Positions 60,366 through 64,000 of a stretch of 64,000 bases of DNA are shown piece after piece. Positions within the stretch are counted from its first letter, which is position 1; the number at the start of each line of letters is the position of its first letter. Below the pieces are notes generated by a model. It did not search any database. It was not told the origin of the DNA and saw only the letters and a program-made list of their open reading frames with translations. Source of the DNA: Lantana camara (taxonomy: Eukaryota; Streptophyta; Magnoliopsida; Lamiales; Verbenaceae); contig CM074860.1 in the NCBI GenBank assembly GCA_037501455.1, positions 39,690,501-39,754,500 on the forward strand. Reading direction: 5' to 3'. The translations under genes were made by a program, and so were the position numbers.

Positions 60366-61257
60366 ATCGGGTCCACCCCCTAGGTTAAGGGAATAATCAG
60401 AACCCTAATAATCTGGTCTTAAAGCTAAGTGCATTTCATATCCATTTGATCTCAATCCAAGAAGCCCTTTTCTTGATGTCTTGATCTACTGCCTTGGCCA
60501 AGGACTCCATATGGCATATGAGTGACTTACACAATAAGAGATCACCTTGCAAATGCAAGTGTAGGTCCTTTCTTGATTCTCACTCACTTTCATGAATCAC
60601 TTGTGCAGCCCCAGCATAAGCCTTGAATCAGTTGTCTAAGGCGACACCCTTTAAAACTTATACCTAAGACTACAGAGTTAACTCGTGAAGTGACATGGAA
60701 TCTCAAGTATAAGGATCAATTAATCACATCAATGACTCGTGAGATATTTCCTAATCTGGAAGTTTCCATTTCTTGAAATAGAAACTTCCTTACCCATTTA
60801 GGAATGTTCTCATAAGGGGCACCTCAGTAAACTTACTTATTAGAGTAAGCACCCTCATGTATCACGCACGTATCAAATATACACTTTGCACCTCCATGAA
60901 ACAAGGTGGTCCTTCTTAAGGGCGTGATCCCACAAGCAAGCCTTAGAGGAGTCAGGTTGACACTCCCACTGTCGGTAGGACTCATCGGCTTGGAGTATTT
61001 TACTAATCATGACTTATGTGATATAGGGCTCGCTTCATGAACCATTTCACCTAAATGGTAGAGTCCTAAAGTCATCAGGATTAGGGGAGTTCTCATACAT
61101 GCACAGATAAAGTAAACGCATACCAAACAAGAGCATATAAAGAAGTGTTTGCCTATGATATTAATCAATCGTATATTATTCAAAGATTGTCTATGATACT
61201 AGGAAAGTCCCAAAACGGATTATGACTAATCGGCTTTCTAGGGCACTGTTCCTAACA
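60366..61257 (-). mobile_element. Co-2: truncated copia LTR, minus strand
   Basis: The right end CACTGTTCCTAACA is the reverse of TGTTAGGAACAGTG. The reverse complement follows the Co-1 LTR for about 890 bp (AATCTTTGAATAATA, GACAGTGGGAGTGTC, ATTCCTAAATGGG, AACTTCCAGATTAGGAA) and then stops near 60366-60400. Its inner LTR end and any interior are gone. It joins the Gy-D interior directly to the Gy-D right LTR. Confidence 0.85.
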
Positions 61258-61313
61258 ACATCCACATCTCCCTTAAACTCTTAGAAATTGCTCTAAAACC
61301 CCTCATGACTACC

Positions 61314-61321
61314 TATAAATA
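61314..61321 (+). promoter_or_regulatory. TATA box of Gy-D right LTR
   Basis: TATAAATA in ACCTATAAATACCCCCCC, about 105 bp before the donor AAG|GTATGT. The leader between is CT-rich, typical of plant LTR promoters. Confidence 0.7.
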
Positions 61322-61816
61322 CCCCCCCTCAAGCATCATTTATAACTCACAAATCAACACACAAAAATCACTCCCTCTCTCCCTAAACCTCACACCACAA
61401 CCTTCTCTCTCCCAACAAGGTATGTTTTCTTCTATTAATTCATGCTTTATATTATGTTCTTAGTATAATAATAGTAGTAGCATGTCTAGGATTAATTACA
61501 TTATGCTTTAGGAATTTTATTTTATGAAATATGTGCATAATTGTTAATTTTAAATACAATGTGTGTACATTATGGAATTTTATTAAATGCACGAATTATG
61601 ATATGAAATAATGTGAATATGTATTTAAATGATTATGATCTTGCTTGATTAAATTCATGTCTAGAGTAATTTATTTAGAATTATTTTTCAAAGAAAATTT
61701 ATATATTTTGCTATATTATGCTTCAATCTTATGTTATAAATATGAACATCATTGAACATGTTACACACCCTCTTTGAATATTCAAATAAGCTCAAGAACA
61801 CGTCCTTAATGTTCTT

Positions 61817-61873
61817 GGATGTGTGTGTGTGTATGTGTGTGTGGCGTGACTAGTGTGTGTGTGTGTGTGTGTG
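61817..61873. repeat. GT-rich microsatellite
   Basis: Two (GT)n runs split by GGCGTGACTA. Confidence 0.9.
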
Positions 61874-63503
61874 AATTTGATTTTATGTTATAAAGTGTTT
61901 AATTCATAAGAAATTGAATAGTAAATGTTTTCAATAGTAATTTTGACTTTTTGGTCAAAATTAATTAAATAATTTCGAAATTATTTTAAAATTAATTATA
62001 AAATAGATTTTGGAAATTTTAAAGAAAGATTTTTCCCAAATTTTCCAAAAAATCGGTAAACTATGTAATATTTTCAAAAGATAGCCTACATTATCAAATT
62101 AAACCTTAAATTTCATTTCAAATCTTACAATTAGAATTATAATATAGTTAATAAATATTTTATTAGTTAAAGATCCGATAAACTTTGAATTTATTAATAA
62201 AACGGGTAAATTTTGGGTTTACCGGGAAATCTTTAACGTATTACATAATATGTACCTTCTATAATTATTTCGTCATGATTGTGTGCAATTAGTTAGTTAG
62301 AAATTAAGAACTTAGTTCTAAGCCGATAGTAGTTACTACTATCAGGCGATCATAGGATTGAAGAGTGGAATCCTCACAATTCCGCCTAAATCTCGGTACT
62401 CGGTGAGGGTTTTAAATCCTTTCAACTGAAATCATGATAAAATATTTTATTTCCTTGAATTTCCTTTCAAATTATTATTCCCTTTATGGGAAAATAATTC
62501 TTATCAATTATTCAAAAACATATATTTACCCGAAAGTACTTAGTACTTTCTTACCGGTAAATATTCTCGTCTTGCAAGTAAAATTATTGTTTTTCCTATG
62601 GGCCCGGTGGTCTTGGTAGAAGTAGTAGTCCGGGAGGCATGGGCCGAGGTCTACTATTATACCAGCCGCCAACTAGATCTTGATGATGGTCTAACCGGAG
62701 GTTGGTTATTCCACATCAAGTGAAGGGAAAAGGTACGTCCCTCCCACAATATTGTTCATTGTCACTAGGGCTTGCAACCCTACGTCACACTAAGGGGTGA
62801 AGGTTGGAATTCTCGTATTTGTTTTATTAAGTATCGACACCTTGATCAGTGTCGTTACTATTTTCTCGAATTTTAAGGAGTTAAGGTTGGAGGAGCCTAG
62901 CTTGCGGGCATCAAAACCATTTCTTCAAAACGGTTCATAAGTTTTCTAAAGTATAACCTATATTACCCCTACTCCTATTGTTTCGAACTAATATGAAACG
63001 GATATTATTGCCACATATTTATTTGTTACTATATAGTATATTTCTAAACCAAGATTTTCTTGGTCAAAGGATTTCAAAAGAAAACCTTACTTATAATCAT
63101 AACCTCAAACCCCCGTCACTTAGTCATTTTGACTAACCCTCCTACTCTTTTAATTCATGATTTCAGGAATCTATGCATCGACGCCTTAGAGGTATCTTGA
63201 AGCTTTAAGGTGTCACATTTCAGTCACTTAGGGTGATCACGAGTGCATGTACATCTTTCAATAAGCACTCTCCTGTGAAGTTAGATCTATCGCTATAATT
63301 ACTTATCCAACTTAATAATATGTGTTTCGTTATATATTGTCCCCTTTTATTGCTCGAATTTATTTTCCGTTGCGTTTAAATTTCATACTCTGGTATTGTA
63401 TAGTCTTGTCCGTTCGCCGGAATACTTCTCGAGTGCTAGGTCTCACATCCACTCGGAAAGTACAACGGTGCGGGGTTGTAGTGTTAAGGGCCGCTACAAA
63501 CCC

Positions 63504-63935
63504 TCCCTTTTACCTTTAGTTGTAGGTCTGGCTTGAGCTAAGTGGGGAAGTACGTCGTCTTTGGGTTGTACTTTCGAGTCGAGGTCAAGTTGCATACATT
63601 TTCCCTGTTTTGAATACTCTTATTATGTATTTGGCATATGAATTGTAATTTGGGGATTATGATACTTAATGTAAATATTTGTTCCTTTTTGGGCCGTGAG
63701 GCCATGTTTATAATATGGTATGTTTCATGTTGAGCTCTTACGGATCCTCTATGTGGCTTCCGCGGTTTGTTTGTTTATTTTGTACGCTCTGTTGTTGTCT
63801 TACCCCCGCTTAGCCTAGAGTATGTGTGTAGGTCCCCGTTCACTTAGACTTGGGCTCATGTATGGAAGGTCATTTCATATGTGGGTTCGGGTTTAGGTGC
63901 GGGGGATATGGTAGCCCACCGCTCCTGGCATCACA
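63504..63935 (+). mobile_element. Gy-A LTR, second copy, part 3 of 3
   Basis: It continues after Gy-D with TCCCTTTTACCTTTAG and TTGTAG|G (acceptor-like), CTTGAGCTAAGTGGGG, TTTCATATGTGGGTTCGG, GGTGCGGGGGATATGG, and ends GGCATCACA. TGTGA/TCACA are matching inverted LTR ends. Confidence 0.75.
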
Positions 63936-64000
63936 GGCCTCTTCGAACCGGACCCCAAACCTTATACCGATTGATGTGATCGAGGGACGGGGTCCTTCTT
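63936..64000. other. Flank beyond the Gy-A LTR
   Basis: 65 bp, either outside the element or the start of another internal region. No TGGTATCAGAGC is seen here, so it is probably outside. Nothing identified. Confidence 0.4.

Larger units (their letters stand above)
48103..63498 (+). mobile_element. Gy-D: gypsy-type element carrying Gy-C; 3' interior deleted
   Basis: Ends are TGTAACAGCC at 48103 and GGCCGCTACA at 63498. Flanks GACTC and AACCC agree at 3 of 5 bases with two transitions, so the duplication is tentative. The left LTR is 48103-49125 plus 59163-59321. The primer site is at 59329. A 248-codon ORF follows. Then there is a jump to a truncated reversed copia LTR (60366-61257) and the right LTR (61258-63498, start missing). 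About 5.36 kb without Gy-C. Confidence 0.75.
61258..63498 (+). mobile_element. Gy-D right LTR, 5'-truncated
   Basis: It begins ACATCCACATC, where the Gy-D left LTR has the same word. It has a TATA box (61314), a CT-rich leader, and donor AACAAG|GTATGT (GT at 61420). Then follow (GT)n, GGGCCCGGTGG...GCATGGGCCGAGG, CACTTAGTCATTTTGACTAA, TGATTTCAG|G (AG at 63165-63166), the intact Gy-C target TATATATTGTCCCC (63332-63345), and the end CCGCTACA. Its first about 0.9 kb is missing. No gene. Confidence 0.8.

Noticed and set aside
60366..61257. Complete solo copia LTR
   Set aside because: Only one proper end (61257) is found; homology to the Co-1 LTR stops about halfway and no target duplication is seen, so it is called truncated.

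Overview
The window is plant nuclear DNA made almost entirely of nested LTR retrotransposons. I found no host gene, tRNA or rRNA gene. The evidence is Ty3/gypsy chromovirus gag-pol with a Tekay/Del-type integrase and chromodomain, BARE/Angela-like Ty1/copia gag-pol, LTRs of 1.8-4 kb with TG...CA ends, initiator-Met primer sites (TGGTATCAGAGC), polypurine tracts and 5-bp target duplications. An angiosperm with a large, repeat-rich genome is likely; the species cannot be read from this. All identities quoted are eye counts.

Layout. 1-861 is the pol tail of a gypsy element (Gy-A) running in from the left. 862-3036 is its LTR, cut after a 152-bp stub of another element (Gy-B, 3037-3188). 3189-5441 is the 3' part of a different LTR (Gy-G). 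Next come a primer site, a decayed gag (5699-6789) and a decayed pol lacking protease and the N-terminal part of RT (to 9393). A second Gy-A LTR starts at 9476 and ends only at 63935, because about 51 kb of other elements sit inside it.

The nest. Gy-B (11653-47736, minus strand) is inserted in that LTR. In the left LTR of Gy-B sits the copia element Co-1 (11833-35350, TSD CATAT). In the RT gene of Co-1 sits Gy-N (18677-32099, minus, TSD TAGAC). In Gy-N sits Gy-H (22268-26415, minus), probably a solo LTR. The right LTR of Gy-B holds the solo LTR Gy-F (44259-47088, TSD TGTAT). Downstream, Gy-D (48103-63498) is inserted in the same Gy-A LTR. Its left LTR holds the full-length Gy-C (49126-59157, TSD TATTG; two LTRs of 2578 bp each), the youngest-looking element. 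The uninterrupted target of Gy-C is preserved in the right LTR of Gy-D.

Function. Gy-C and Co-1 carry recognisable gag-protease-integrase-RT-RNase H genes, all with stops or frameshifts. Gy-B and Gy-N have primer sites, polypurine tracts and 3.2-3.8 kb LTRs but no recognisable gag-pol, so they look non-autonomous. Gy-D has a 248-codon acidic ORF of unknown function just after its primer site.

Most notable patterns. (1) Most gypsy LTR families here share a module that looks like a long intron inside the LTR: an AG|GTAA-like donor after the promoter, and 1.6-3 kb downstream a small inverted repeat, a CTGAC/CTAAC branch-point-like site, pyrimidines and TTTCAG/TTTGCAG. (2) Five families carry a cluster of 14-20 nt GC-rich palindromes in mid-LTR, same place but different word in each. 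(3) Two diverged gag-pol genes have an in-frame TAG at the same gag/protease position. (4) One Gy-B insertion junction occurs twice, showing a segmental duplication after insertion.
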